Under the pieces are notes generated by a model. That model saw nothing but the letters and a program-made list of their open reading frames with translations, was not told where the DNA came from and did no database searches. This document shows, piece after piece, positions 1 to 7,615 of a stretch of DNA of 64,000 nucleotides. Position numbers and translations under genes: made by a program. Position 1 is the stretch's first letter. Each line of letters starts with the position of its first letter. Source of the DNA: Nitrososphaerota archaeon (lineage in GTDB: Archaea; Thermoproteota; Nitrososphaeria; Nitrososphaerales; UBA183); NCBI GenBank assembly GCA_027886865.1, contig JAPCJR010000001.1, forward strand, positions 62,001-126,000. Direction: 5' to 3'.

Positions 1-13
1 CGAGTCGCGCCGG

Positions 14-790
14 ATGATAGACCTCTCCGGGAAGAAGCTGTTCCTCTTCGACCTCGACGGGGTACTGCTGAAGGGGAAGGAATCTCCGGTGAAGCTCGGA
101 GGTAACAAGGTGTTCGAGAAAATCCGGTCGAAAGGCAAGAAGCTGATGATCGTCACGAACAACTCGACCGACACGGTCGACGCCGTCCTGGAGCGGCTGA
201 GGTCTCAGCAGATAGAGGTCGGAGATGATGAGATACTTACGAGCGCGAGGCTCACGGCGGAGTACATCGCGAGGAGGTACGGCAAGGTCACCTATTTTCT
301 CGTCGGAGAACGCGGGTTCGGCAAGGAACTGGACAGGGCGGGGCTGAGAAGGACCTACGGCAAGAAGGCCGATGTCGTCGCCATCGGGCTCGACAGGAGG
401 CTGACATATGGCAAGCTGGACAAGGCAGTACAACTGGCACGCGGAGGAGCGCACATAGTGTCGAACCATTCAGCCAGGTTATACATGTACAAGAAGGGTC
501 CCGCGATAGCGGTGGGCCCGATCCTGAAGGCCATCGAATATGGCGCCCAGAAGAAGGGGTTCTCGGTGGGAAAGCCACACTCGCTGATGTTCGAGACGGC
601 GATGGAGAGGACCGGCTGTACGAAGAAGGAGACTGTGATGATCGGGGACCAGGAGGACACCGATGTCGACGGAGCCAACAGGGCCGGGATCGACTCGATC
701 CTGGTGCTGACGGGGGTCTTCGACGGGAAAGCCAAGACGAGCGCGAAGGCGATAATCGGAAGCGTGGACGAGTTGGCTGATTACATCTAG
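14..790 (+). CDS. HAD-superfamily phosphatase, NagD/phosphoglycolate phosphatase-like
   Basis: This 258-residue protein is probably a cytoplasmic phosphatase of the haloacid dehalogenase superfamily, subfamily IIA, acting on a small phosphorylated metabolite. Motif I is FDLDGV, with the nucleophile Asp13 and acid Asp15. Motif II is VTNNS around residues 47-51, a conserved Lys lies in VGKPHS near 187, and the metal-binding motif is GDQEDTD near 212. The block between motifs II and III has the size of a type IIA cap. Archaeal relatives include 4-nitrophenylphosphatases and phosphoglycolate phosphatases. The substrate cannot be read from sequence. The promoter probably lies outside the window. 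Confidence 0.85.
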   Translation: MIDLSGKKLFLFDLDGVLLKGKESPVKLGGNKVFEKIRSKGKKLMIVTNNSTDTVDAVLERLRSQQIEVGDDEILTSARLTAEYIARRYGKVTYFLVGERGFGKELDRAGLRRTYGKKADVVAIGLDRRLTYGKLDKAVQLARGGAHIVSNHSARLYMYKKGPAIAVGPILKAIEYGAQKKGFSVGKPHSLMFETAMERTGCTKKETVMIGDQEDTDVDGANRAGIDSILVLTGVFDGKAKTSAKAIIGSVDELADYI

Positions 791-954
791 AGTGACCTGC
801 GGACCGACTCCCAGGGCGTACGCACGGAAGATAGAGTGAATGAAAGCTCGAGGGGCAATGGGGCTTGAGGGGGAGGGAAGGAGGAGAGGGATGCCTCGTC
901 GGCTCAGGACGAATCGAAACCGTCTTAAGTGAATACATCCTCCACGGGTCAGGT

Positions 955-1368
955 ATGCAGCATCTGAGTTCGAAGAAGCCTGCAAAGTGCGCGGTCTGTG
1001 GCAAGGAGGAGTCCACCCCGGGTACGTTCCCACAGGTTATCGGCGTCGGCAGGGTCTGCATGAGCTGCGGAATGGAGAAGGTGAAATGCGAGGTTTGCGG
1101 CGACGAGGTGAAGAGGCTGACGTCTTCGCGCTTCCAGGGGAAGAACCTCTGCCTGAAGGACCACATGAGAGAGGTCGAAAAATATAGGCAACACATCGTG
1201 AAGAACTTCGATGAGGAGCGAAACCCTCTCGAGGAGATACTGCACCTCGCCGTGACCGAACAGCCGGAGGGATACACGCTCCTAGCGTTAAGAAGGGCAA
1301 GAAACAGCACCCACTCGTGGGAAGCAGAGTACGAGAAATCGGAGCTGTTTCAGATGCGGTGTAGCTAA
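955..1368 (+). CDS. Small multi-zinc-ribbon protein of unknown function
   Basis: This 137-residue protein has three cysteine pairs near its N-terminus (C12/C15, C35/C38, C45/C48) and a later Cys-x3-His (C66, H70), enough for two zinc-binding knuckles. The rest is charged and mostly helical. The ATG at 955 is preferred over an upstream start at 865 because a TATA-like TTAAGT lies about 28 nt before it, as expected for a leaderless transcript, and because the upstream residues look non-coding. The stop codon overlaps the next start (TAATG), so the two genes are probably translationally coupled. I do not recognise the family. A nucleic-acid-binding or adaptor role is only a guess. Confidence 0.7.
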   Translation: MQHLSSKKPAKCAVCGKEESTPGTFPQVIGVGRVCMSCGMEKVKCEVCGDEVKRLTSSRFQGKNLCLKDHMREVEKYRQHIVKNFDEERNPLEEILHLAVTEQPEGYTLLALRRARNSTHSWEAEYEKSELFQMRCS

Positions 1369-1691
1369 TGCCAGATGAAGAGACGAGGATCATCGAGAAG
1401 CTCGTCAGGGAGATAGAGAACCTCAAGCTCGGCTTGGACACGAACGTGCTGGCGGGATGGTACAGGAAGGTGGAGAGCGACGCCAAGGCGCGCACCCCCG
1501 AGCACTTGAGGGACAGCATCCAGGTCGTCCAGAACGAGATACTTCCGATGAAGTTCGAGTTCAAGACATCTAAGAGGGCGGTTCGCTACGTACTTGAAGC
1601 GATAGACCGCAATCTCGCGGAGATGCCCATGGCGACGAGGTTGTATTTCCAGAAGCTCTCTGAGCTCATCCAGGCAGAGATGAACAGGTAG
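1368..1691 (+). CDS. Small helical protein of unknown function
   Basis: This 107-residue, charged and apparently all-helical protein has no cysteines, signal peptide or membrane segment. It starts within the stop codon of the zinc-ribbon gene (TAATG), which implies one operon and possibly partners in one complex. Its N-terminus (residues 1-25) has an alternating acidic/hydrophobic pattern that could form a coiled coil. I do not recognise a family. Codon use resembles the neighbours, which supports it being a real gene. Confidence 0.6.
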   Translation: MPDEETRIIEKLVREIENLKLGLDTNVLAGWYRKVESDAKARTPEHLRDSIQVVQNEILPMKFEFKTSKRAVRYVLEAIDRNLAEMPMATRLYFQKLSELIQAEMNR

Positions 1692-1714
1692 ACCTGGGCG
1701 CGTGGCTGCACCAA

Positions 1715-2191
1715 ATGTATCGCCGCGAGCAAGTCATAGGGATCGTATCCTCGTGGGACATCCGCTGGAGGGAAAGCGAAGGCTACGCATTGTTGATCAC
1801 AGACAGCAGGCTGGTCGGTGCGAGCCTACCCGCCGTCGCAGATGACTTCCGAGCCTACTTCGCGCCGGGGAAGGAGCGGGACCCGAAGGTCGACGAGGAG
1901 GCCGGAAAGAGGGCAGAAGAGATATCCCGCAGAAAAGATTTTGAGTTACAGAGAGATCACATCATCAAGATAATCTACTACGGGCCGGGAATGCTGTTCG
2001 GAGGGAGGTTGCTCTTCGCGACCGTCGGGAGGAAAATAGATGTCAGCATAACTGTAATTTCGGGTTGGAACCCGGGGATCGTCTCGACTATGAAGACGCT
2101 GGTCTCTTCTCTACTTGCCTTCGCTCCAGAGAGGCTCTACGACGAGAAGACTGGTGCACGGATTCGCGACGAGACATCCGTTCTGAGTTAG
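1715..2191 (+). CDS. Conserved-looking hypothetical protein
   Basis: This 158-residue protein has no obvious signal peptide. It appears to be alpha/beta: a beta-rich N-terminal part (residues 5-35) is followed by a charged helix (about 50-80) and a hydrophobic C-terminal half. It follows the helical protein by 23 nt on the same strand, so it may be the third gene of that small operon. Residues 85-125 are hydrophobic with glycine turns and could be a membrane-associated sheet rather than a transmembrane helix. No catalytic motif is recognised. Confidence 0.55.
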   Translation: MYRREQVIGIVSSWDIRWRESEGYALLITDSRLVGASLPAVADDFRAYFAPGKERDPKVDEEAGKRAEEISRRKDFELQRDHIIKIIYYGPGMLFGGRLLFATVGRKIDVSITVISGWNPGIVSTMKTLVSSLLAFAPERLYDEKTGARIRDETSVLS

Positions 2192-2202
2192 AACAAGTTC
2201 TT

Positions 2203-3093
2203 TCATACTCTAGGCGAAGGGGCCAGAGGCGGCCCTGCGACTCTACGAGGTTTGGTCAGCAAACGGATGACTCTGACGAGCAGGTAAAGACCAAAGGCTA
2301 TCCCTGTTATGAAGAAGCTGACAGGGTAGACAGTGTAGAACGCGGTGAAGAGCCCCACCCATGTGGCCATAAGGGCGATACCTACCGAGAGTACGATAGC
2401 CCATGACGGTCGTCTCGAAAGGTATTGGGCTGTCGCGGCCGGTGTGACCATCAGAGAGAAGATCAGGAGGACTCCTGTGACCTGGACGGCGAAGGAGACG
2501 GCCACGGCGACGATCAGCATGAACGCCGTACCGAGGAAGAGCATGGGCAGACCCTTTGCCTCCGCGACGTCCTCGTCCAGCGACGCGAACAAGAGCGGCC
2601 GGTATAGGAACGCCATCGCGGCCAGTATCAGCACGCCGGCGGCGAGAGTCAACTGGACCTCGCTGGTGCTGATGCCGAGGATTTCGCCGAACAGGATAGA
2701 GATTGCGGCAGTGGCGAAGGCCTTGTAGATGCTGATGAACAGTAGACCAAGCCCGAGCGCGAACGCGAGAACTATGCCTATCTGGGTGTCTCGGTTTGCG
2801 GCTCTGCGGCCAAGCGCGGCGATTGTGAGGCCGCCCAGTATCGAACCAAGGAGGAGACCGGCAATCGGTGCGATTCCCAACAATATCGCGCCTGAGGCGC
2901 CAGCGAACCCTATCTCGGAGAAAGCGTGGGCGACGAAAGCGGAACGACGGAGCACGACGAAGTATCCTGTCACCCCGGCGATGATCGCGATTATCGTCCC
3001 GGTCTCGAACGCGTTCCGCATGAACTCGTAGCAGGAGATGTTCTGCAGGTCCGCGATTATGTTCGGGCTGAACGAGGTAGGGCAGAAGGTCAT
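2203..3093 (-). CDS. Metal ABC transporter permease, ZnuB/MntB family
   Basis: This is the membrane subunit of a type II metal-ion importer. The 296 residues contain about eight or nine hydrophobic helices, with the family's small-residue-rich loop around residues 50-75. It is the last gene of a three-gene operon (binding protein, ATPase, permease). Its ATG overlaps the stop codon of the ATPase gene by 4 bp, so the two are probably translationally coupled. The binding protein suggests manganese or zinc as substrate. The family is clear, the metal is not. Confidence 0.88.
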   Translation of the reverse strand: MTFCPTSFSPNIIADLQNISCYEFMRNAFETGTIIAIIAGVTGYFVVLRRSAFVAHAFSEIGFAGASGAILLGIAPIAGLLLGSILGGLTIAALGRRAANRDTQIGIVLAFALGLGLLFISIYKAFATAAISILFGEILGISTSEVQLTLAAGVLILAAMAFLYRPLLFASLDEDVAEAKGLPMLFLGTAFMLIVAVAVSFAVQVTGVLLIFSLMVTPAATAQYLSRRPSWAIVLSVGIALMATWVGLFTAFYTVYPVSFFITGIAFGLYLLVRVIRLLTKPRRVAGPPLAPSPRV

Positions 3094-3878
3094 ACCATGT
3101 CCCCGTGGTGCTCTTCAACGCCTATGATTGCTACGTTTCCGTGCGGGTCTCTGAGGACCTCGACCTGGACGCCATATAGGGCAGTTAGGCTCTCCGAGGT
3201 GAGCACCTCGCTTGGCTTCCCCGTGGCCACTTTCCCGTTGGCCACGTACATCACCTTGTCAAGGTGCGGCAGGAGCGGATTAATGTTGTGCGCTATGAGG
3301 AGCGCCGTGACTCCGCGCTTGCGCACGACATCGTTCACGAGGTGCAGGAGGTCCGTCTCCCGCCGGAGGTCAAGGTTTGAGAGCGGTTCGTCCAGTAACA
3401 GTATGTCTGGATTGCTAACCAACGCCTCAGCAAGGAACACCCTCTGCAGCTCTCCTCCCGAGAGTACGCCGAGCGGGCGGTGCTCGAGCTCGGTCGCGCC
3501 CACGCCTTCCATTGCGACCGCGGCTGCGTCCCTTTCTCGGTGGGAGAACGGGTTGAACCCCCACTTTGTCCCCGAAAGGCCCAGGCGTACCAGTTCGAGG
3601 CACTCCACGTTTGTGTCGCTGTCAATGATGTGGCGCTGGGGCACGTACCCGATGCGGGGATTTCCCCGCTTTGGCGTTTCCCCAAAGATCTTGAGCGAGC
3701 CGCCTAGCGCTGGTTGCAGACCGAGCAGCATACGGAAGAGGGTGGTCTTCCCGGCGCCGTTAGGACCGATGACTGCGACGAACTCGCCCTTCCCAAACGA
3801 GAAGTTGGCGTCTCGCCAGATGGTTTTCTCGCGATACCCAGCCGATACGTCCTTGGCCTCTATGAGTCTGGCATCCAC
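3090..3878 (-). CDS. Metal ABC transporter ATP-binding protein, ZnuC/MntA family
   Basis: This 262-residue ATPase would power metal import with the permease encoded immediately downstream. Walker A is GPNGAGKTT (about residues 38-46), the ABC signature is LSGGELQRV, Walker B is ILLLDEPLSNLD, and the switch histidine lies in LIAHNIN. The length is normal for the family. The C-terminus is His-rich (VEEHHGDMV), which is common in metal-transport ATPases. It lies between the binding-protein and permease genes on the same strand, so one transcript is likely. Confidence 0.9.
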   Translation of the reverse strand: MDARLIEAKDVSAGYREKTIWRDANFSFGKGEFVAVIGPNGAGKTTLFRMLLGLQPALGGSLKIFGETPKRGNPRIGYVPQRHIIDSDTNVECLELVRLGLSGTKWGFNPFSHRERDAAAVAMEGVGATELEHRPLGVLSGGELQRVFLAEALVSNPDILLLDEPLSNLDLRRETDLLHLVNDVVRKRGVTALLIAHNINPLLPHLDKVMYVANGKVATGKPSEVLTSESLTALYGVQVEVLRDPHGNVAIIGVEEHHGDMV

Positions 3879-3927
3879 TGCGATCGCTGCATCCGGACAG
3901 GGTCCTATATCTTCGTAACCTTCACTG

Positions 3928-4965
3928 TCATTGGCCGAGCTCCGCTGCGTTGAGGGCGTTGAGCAAGTTCCCGACCTCGCTCTGCATCCACGCTTGGAAG
4001 GTGAAGTTCACGGGCTGGATGGTCTCGGTCACCCCGATGATCGGAACCTGGTACTGGGCAGCCTCCGCCTTTATGTTCTGCGTGAGCGGCGTCACCGTCT
4101 GCTCGTTGTAGACCAACACGCGAACGCTTGTATTTCCGCCCTGCAGGAGGTTCTCGAACTGCGCCACGCTCGCTGCTGGGGGGTCGTTTCCTTCAGCGAC
4201 GGCAGCCATGAACGCGCTCGGAGAGACGACCTGCAGGCCCGTGGCGTTTGCCATATAGACGAAGATACTCTCCGTGGATGCCACTGGCGTGCACCTTCCG
4301 GTGCAAGAGTCATCCGAGCCATCCGGCGCTAAGGTCGTGGTGCCTCCGTAGTTCTCCCTGATGTACTGCTCCTGGCTCATGTAGGACTGCCAGAGCGATG
4401 CGTTCAGAGCAGCATACTGCGCGTGGTAGTAGGATGTGTCGGTCGGATCTATCTTGACCAGGTCCTTGTACATGGCGGCCACTGTGTCGTTGACATAGTA
4501 CGGGTTGTACCAGAAGTGTGGGTTAGCGTCTATCGTCTGGTTGATGAGCTCCTGCACGTTTAGGACGACCTGGTTCGGCGTGTTCTCAGCTGAAAGGATG
4601 TCCGAAGCCCACGTATCGTATCCCGCTCCGTTGACGATGATGAAATTGGCATCGGTTATTGCGATGGCGTTGGCCGGGTTACTTTCGTATTCGTGGGGAT
4701 CCGTATTCGGGTCAGAGACGATGCTGGTCACGTTGACGTGGACTCCACCGAGCTGAGTTACGAGGCTGCCCCAGAAGTTTTCCGCAGCGACCACTTGGAT
4801 GACCGTGCTAGACCTTGATGTACTCGATGTGCCGGTCGAACTAGAGGTCGAGCTCGTGGTTCCATGGCCGGTCAGCTCTAGCCCTGCGACCACTGCCAAT
4901 GCCAGAATCACGATGACTACTACCGACGGGATGAGATACTTGTTGCGTTGCGGCTTTGCCTGCAT
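3928..4965 (-). CDS. Metal-binding lipoprotein-like receptor of ABC importer, ZnuA/MntC/TroA family
   Basis: This 345-residue protein is the extracytoplasmic receptor of the importer. Residues 10-29 form one hydrophobic anchor or signal helix without a lipobox. A Ser/Thr-rich linker (about 36-54) follows, typical of archaeal surface receptors. The TroA-type domain carries probable ligands His91 (DPHEYE), His150 (NPHFW), Glu232 (ESIFVYM) and Glu314 (VTETIQP). Glu at the third site matches manganese receptors such as PsaA/MntC (H-H-E-D) better than zinc receptors (H-H-H-D). Glu at the fourth site is unusual. C221 and C225 (CTGRC) may form a disulfide. A palindrome lies just upstream. Confidence 0.87.
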   Translation of the reverse strand: MQAKPQRNKYLIPSVVVIVILALAVVAGLELTGHGTTSSTSSSTGTSSTSRSSTVIQVVAAENFWGSLVTQLGGVHVNVTSIVSDPNTDPHEYESNPANAIAITDANFIIVNGAGYDTWASDILSAENTPNQVVLNVQELINQTIDANPHFWYNPYYVNDTVAAMYKDLVKIDPTDTSYYHAQYAALNASLWQSYMSQEQYIRENYGGTTTLAPDGSDDSCTGRCTPVASTESIFVYMANATGLQVVSPSAFMAAVAEGNDPPAASVAQFENLLQGGNTSVRVLVYNEQTVTPLTQNIKAEAAQYQVPIIGVTETIQPVNFTFQAWMQSEVGNLLNALNAAELGQ

Positions 4966-4993
4966 AGTCGGTGGTAGTCTTACTATCGATTAT

Positions 4994-5013
4994 TAAGTAT
5001 TCGATAATACTTA
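4994..5013. promoter_or_regulatory. Palindromic operator at the metal-transport operon promoter
   Basis: An exact 8-bp inverted repeat (TAAGTATT / AATACTTA) flanks CGAT. It lies 29-48 bp upstream of the receptor start and overlaps the TATA-like TACTTAATAA. A protein bound here would block TBP/TFB. The size and symmetry fit a DtxR/MntR-type metal-dependent repressor, which fits the operon's function. No such regulator is encoded in this window. Confidence 0.6.
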
Positions 5014-5078
5014 TGAACTTTAAGGGAGCGTTTTCTTAACTGACTATTAACAATGCCCTTTGGAAATGATAAGCTCCT

Positions 5079-5174
5079 ATGGACGAGTTACTCGAGGCCT
5101 GCGCGACTGACCTTCTTGAGCACTTGTCGCCTAGATCTCTGGGAAATGCGGAGAGATTCCCGGCTACAACCTAG
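5079..5174 (+). CDS. Candidate small ORF, 31 residues
   Basis: An ATG-to-TAG frame of 31 codons lies alone in the gap between the metal importer and glutamine synthetase. It would encode an acidic peptide starting MDELLEACATDLLEHL. A TATA-like ACTATTAAC is centred about 32 bp upstream, which fits a leaderless start, and a hairpin overlaps its end, as if the unit had its own terminator. About 60% of third codon positions are G or C. The frame is short enough to occur by chance, so this is only a candidate. Confidence 0.3.
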   Translation: MDELLEACATDLLEHLSPRSLGNAERFPATT

Positions 5175-5184
5175 CGGCCGGGAA
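5157..5184. terminator. Hairpin between the small ORF and glnA
   Basis: An exact 8-bp inverted repeat (TTCCCGGC / GCCGGGAA) encloses a 12-nt loop. It lies 20 bp past the glutamine synthetase stop on one strand and overlaps the end of the candidate small ORF on the other, so it could act for either transcript. No long T tract follows on either strand, so termination is inferred only from position. Confidence 0.45.
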
Positions 5185-5203
5185 CATTAGGAAGAGAGTC
5201 GAG

Positions 5204-6667
5204 CTAAATGTCGAAGTAGAGATAGAACTCGTACGGCGTGGGTCTTGCGGACACAGCCCTGTAGTTCGCCATCTCCAGATCGATTACCATCTCGACAAGG
5301 TCGTCTGAGAAGACTCCCTTGAGGAAGCCCGAGTCGCTCTTGAGAGAGTCGATCGATTCGAGCAGACTTCTAGGAAGCTCCTTGACACCGAGTTCCTTCC
5401 TCTTCTGTGGCGAGAGCTCGTAGATGTCCTCGTTGACCGGGTCTCCCGGGTCGAGCTTCTTCTTGATGCCATCCAGTCCAGCCGAGACGATGGCTGCGAA
5501 GGCGAGATAGGTGTTGGCGGATGGGTCTGGTGTCCTGAATTCGGCCCTTTTGCCCTTCATTCCTGATTTGCCCTTGTAGTGCAGCGGAATCCTGACGTTG
5601 GCGGACCTGTTGCCCCTGCTCCATGCGACAAAGACGGGAGCCTCATATCCTGGGACTAGTCTTCTGTATGAATTGGTCGTCGGGTTGGTGATCGCGCACA
5701 GGGCTCTGCTGTGAGCGAGAAGTCCTCCCACGTAGTACCTTCCAGTCTGGCTCAGGTTGGCGTACTCATCGGCCTCGTCGTAGAAGGCGTTCTTATCGCC
5801 CTTCCAGAGGCTTGAGGAGACGTGCATACCGGACGCGTTGTCCCCGAATATGGGCTTCGGCATTATCGTCGCGATGAGGCCCCGGTTCGCGGCCACGTTC
5901 TTTATGACGTATTTGTAGCTCAGGATGCTGTCGGCCATCGGAGTGAGAGTGTCCCTGTAGAGGTTGATCTCGCACTGCCCGGCCGTAGCGACCTCGTGGT
6001 GGTGAGCGTCGTTGACTATGCCGAAAGACTCATCGAGATGGTAGGCGACCTCGCTCCTGTAATCCTGAAGGGTGTCGGAGGGTGGCGTCGGATAATATCC
6101 TTCCTTGAACCTGATTGGGAAGTTAGTCCCGCGTGCCTCATGCGCGGATTCAACTGAAGTGATCTTGTGGCTGCTCGAGAACGGGCTGGCGATATCCCAG
6201 GTGACGGAGTCGAAGACGAAGAATTCCATCTCAGGGCCCCAGTACGATTCGGTGAAACCTGCAGCCCTTACGGCATCTTCGGCCTTCTGCGCGACGTATC
6301 GGGGATCCCGCGAGAATCTACCCTTCTGATATCCCCAGTGGACATCGCAAATCATCCTCGCTGTGGGGAACCGCGCATCGCCCCACGGAATGATGGCGAA
6401 GGTAGAAGGATCGGGAAGCAGCAACATGTCCGAGTCGAAGATTTCTGCGAATCCCTTGATTGAAGAACCGTCCAGCTTGGGTACACCTTCCTTGAATGTA
6501 TCCACCTCCAGCATGTTATAGGGGATGGTCACGTGCTGGGATCGGCCGGGTACGTCGGTGAACTGCAGGTCTATGAAACGAATACCCTTGGATGCGACCT
6601 CGTCAACAATCTGCTTGGGAGTCCTCTTCCGCGGAATCGGGCCTTTTGCCGACTTATCGAAAGGCAA
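5204..6667 (-). CDS. glnA: Glutamine synthetase, type I
   Basis: This enzyme makes glutamine from glutamate, ammonia and ATP and is the central ammonia-assimilation step. The 487 residues cover the full type I fold. Visible features are the acidic metal-site region with MEFFVFD, the ATP-site loop with NPTTNSYRRLVPGYEAP, and the C-terminal EFRTPDPSANTYLAF. The region where type I-beta enzymes carry the adenylylated Tyr motif (NLYDLP) reads DIYELSPQKR, so control by adenylylation is unlikely and the I-alpha type fits. The start is TTG: no in-frame ATG lies upstream and a TATA-like GATTTATATC is centred 28 bp before it. It is divergent from an Lrp/AsnC regulator. Confidence 0.97.
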   Translation of the reverse strand: MPFDKSAKGPIPRKRTPKQIVDEVASKGIRFIDLQFTDVPGRSQHVTIPYNMLEVDTFKEGVPKLDGSSIKGFAEIFDSDMLLLPDPSTFAIIPWGDARFPTARMICDVHWGYQKGRFSRDPRYVAQKAEDAVRAAGFTESYWGPEMEFFVFDSVTWDIASPFSSSHKITSVESAHEARGTNFPIRFKEGYYPTPPSDTLQDYRSEVAYHLDESFGIVNDAHHHEVATAGQCEINLYRDTLTPMADSILSYKYVIKNVAANRGLIATIMPKPIFGDNASGMHVSSSLWKGDKNAFYDEADEYANLSQTGRYYVGGLLAHSRALCAITNPTTNSYRRLVPGYEAPVFVAWSRGNRSANVRIPLHYKGKSGMKGKRAEFRTPDPSANTYLAFAAIVSAGLDGIKKKLDPGDPVNEDIYELSPQKRKELGVKELPRSLLESIDSLKSDSGFLKGVFSDDLVEMVIDLEMANYRAVSARPTPYEFYLYFDI

Positions 6668-6689
6668 CGACGCCCATCTCGGTTTAGCG

Positions 6690-6736
6690 GATATAAATCT
6701 TGCTCCACTATTTTACAATCGTTAACATTATTAATA
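6690..6736. promoter_or_regulatory. Divergent glnA / Lrp-family regulator promoter region
   Basis: The gap holds two separate TATA-like elements. GATTTATATC on the minus strand is about 28 bp before the glnA start, and TTATTAATA on the plus strand (6728-6736) is about 50 bp before the regulator start. A GTTAAC palindrome lies between them at 6721-6726. Lrp/AsnC proteins usually act at their own promoter and that of a divergent metabolic gene, so a binding site here is likely, but no full operator can be defined. Confidence 0.55.
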
Positions 6737-6781
6737 CCAATGCTTACCAAATGCGCAACAAGAGGGAGTCGTCGTTCACAA

Positions 6782-7237
6782 ATGAAATTGGACAACCTGG
6801 ACAGGCATCTGCTGAAGGAGCTGGAAGCAGATGCGCGCCAATCATTCAGGGACCTAGCGAAGAAGACCGGGGTATCCGTCGTCACGGTCGCCCAGCGCGT
6901 CAGGAAGATGGAAGCTGATGGGGAAATCAAGGGATATTCGGTCTTGGTCAACCAGGAGAAGCTAGGATACGAAATCACCACCATAACCGAGGTCACCGTT
7001 TCAAAGGGCAAGCTGGTCGAAGTTCAGGAGAGAATCGCGAAGATGAACTCGGTCTGCGCGGTCTACGACGTGACCGGAATCGAGGACAGCATCGTGATCT
7101 CGAAATTCAGAACCCGGGACGATGTAAGCAGGTTCACAAAAGAGCTTCTTTCGGTACCACACGTGGAAAGGACGAACACGCATTTGGTCCTCAACACGTA
7201 CAAAGAGGATTTCAGGTATCCGCTTCTAACCGAGTAG
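6782..7237 (+). CDS. Lrp/AsnC-family transcription regulator
   Basis: This 151-residue protein has an N-terminal winged helix-turn-helix (about residues 5-50, with TGVSVVTVAQRVRKME as the recognition region) and a C-terminal RAM/ACT-like effector domain (about 65-145) that would bind an amino acid and drive oligomerisation. It is transcribed away from glutamine synthetase, so control of glnA in response to glutamine or another amino acid is the simplest inference. An in-frame ATG at 6740 would add 14 basic residues, but the TATA-like box lies only a few bases from it, so 6782 is preferred. Confidence 0.92.
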   Translation: MKLDNLDRHLLKELEADARQSFRDLAKKTGVSVVTVAQRVRKMEADGEIKGYSVLVNQEKLGYEITTITEVTVSKGKLVEVQERIAKMNSVCAVYDVTGIEDSIVISKFRTRDDVSRFTKELLSVPHVERTNTHLVLNTYKEDFRYPLLTE

Positions 7238-7279
7238 CGCCCTATCGTTCTTATAGTTCCGGGGAGGAGCGACCTCAGC

Positions 7280-7615
7280 TTGAGGCCAGAAAGGAAGAGC
7301 AACCTCGTGGAGTACAAGATACTGATAGAAGAGGTGAGCGGAGGGGACATCGCGAACATCATCCGAGGCCACATCCTGGTAAGGGGCGAAAAGGTCCGCT
7401 TCACTGGGATTGCTTATGGAAGGTACGGTGGTCAAAACGTCGCGCCGAAGCTGTCCCCGATAGCGAAGAAGAAAATCAAGGCAATTTTCGGTGACCTTTC
7501 GGCGTTTGAGGAGGACCTTCAGATCAGGCTCGTGGGGGGTGATTTCGATATGAGCGCCAAGGGCGGCGGCGTACACTCCCATCAGCATAGCGGAGAGACG
7601 AGAGAACGAACCTGA
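7280..7615 (+). CDS. Hypothetical protein with His-rich C-terminus
   Basis: This 111-residue protein starts with TTG, with a TATA-like TTCTTATAG centred about 29 bp upstream. Residues 10-90 appear alpha/beta. The C-terminus is GGGVHSHQHSG, a glycine/histidine-rich tail that could bind metal. I do not recognise a family. Its TGA overlaps the probable start of the following epimerase-like gene, so the two are likely co-transcribed. Confidence 0.65.
   Translation: MRPERKSNLVEYKILIEEVSGGDIANIIRGHILVRGEKVRFTGIAYGRYGGQNVAPKLSPIAKKKIKAIFGDLSAFEEDLQIRLVGGDFDMSAKGGGVHSHQHSGETRERT

Noticed and set aside
288..1310. Long minus-strand open frame opposite the HAD phosphatase and zinc-ribbon genes
   Set aside because: It is antisense to well-supported genes, has Ser/Arg/Pro-rich composition typical of shadow frames in GC-rich DNA, and shows no domain.
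2243..3926. Long frames on both strands opposite the metal permease and ATPase genes
   Set aside because: The ABC motifs are complete in the chosen frames; the alternatives are Arg/His/Ser-rich shadows.
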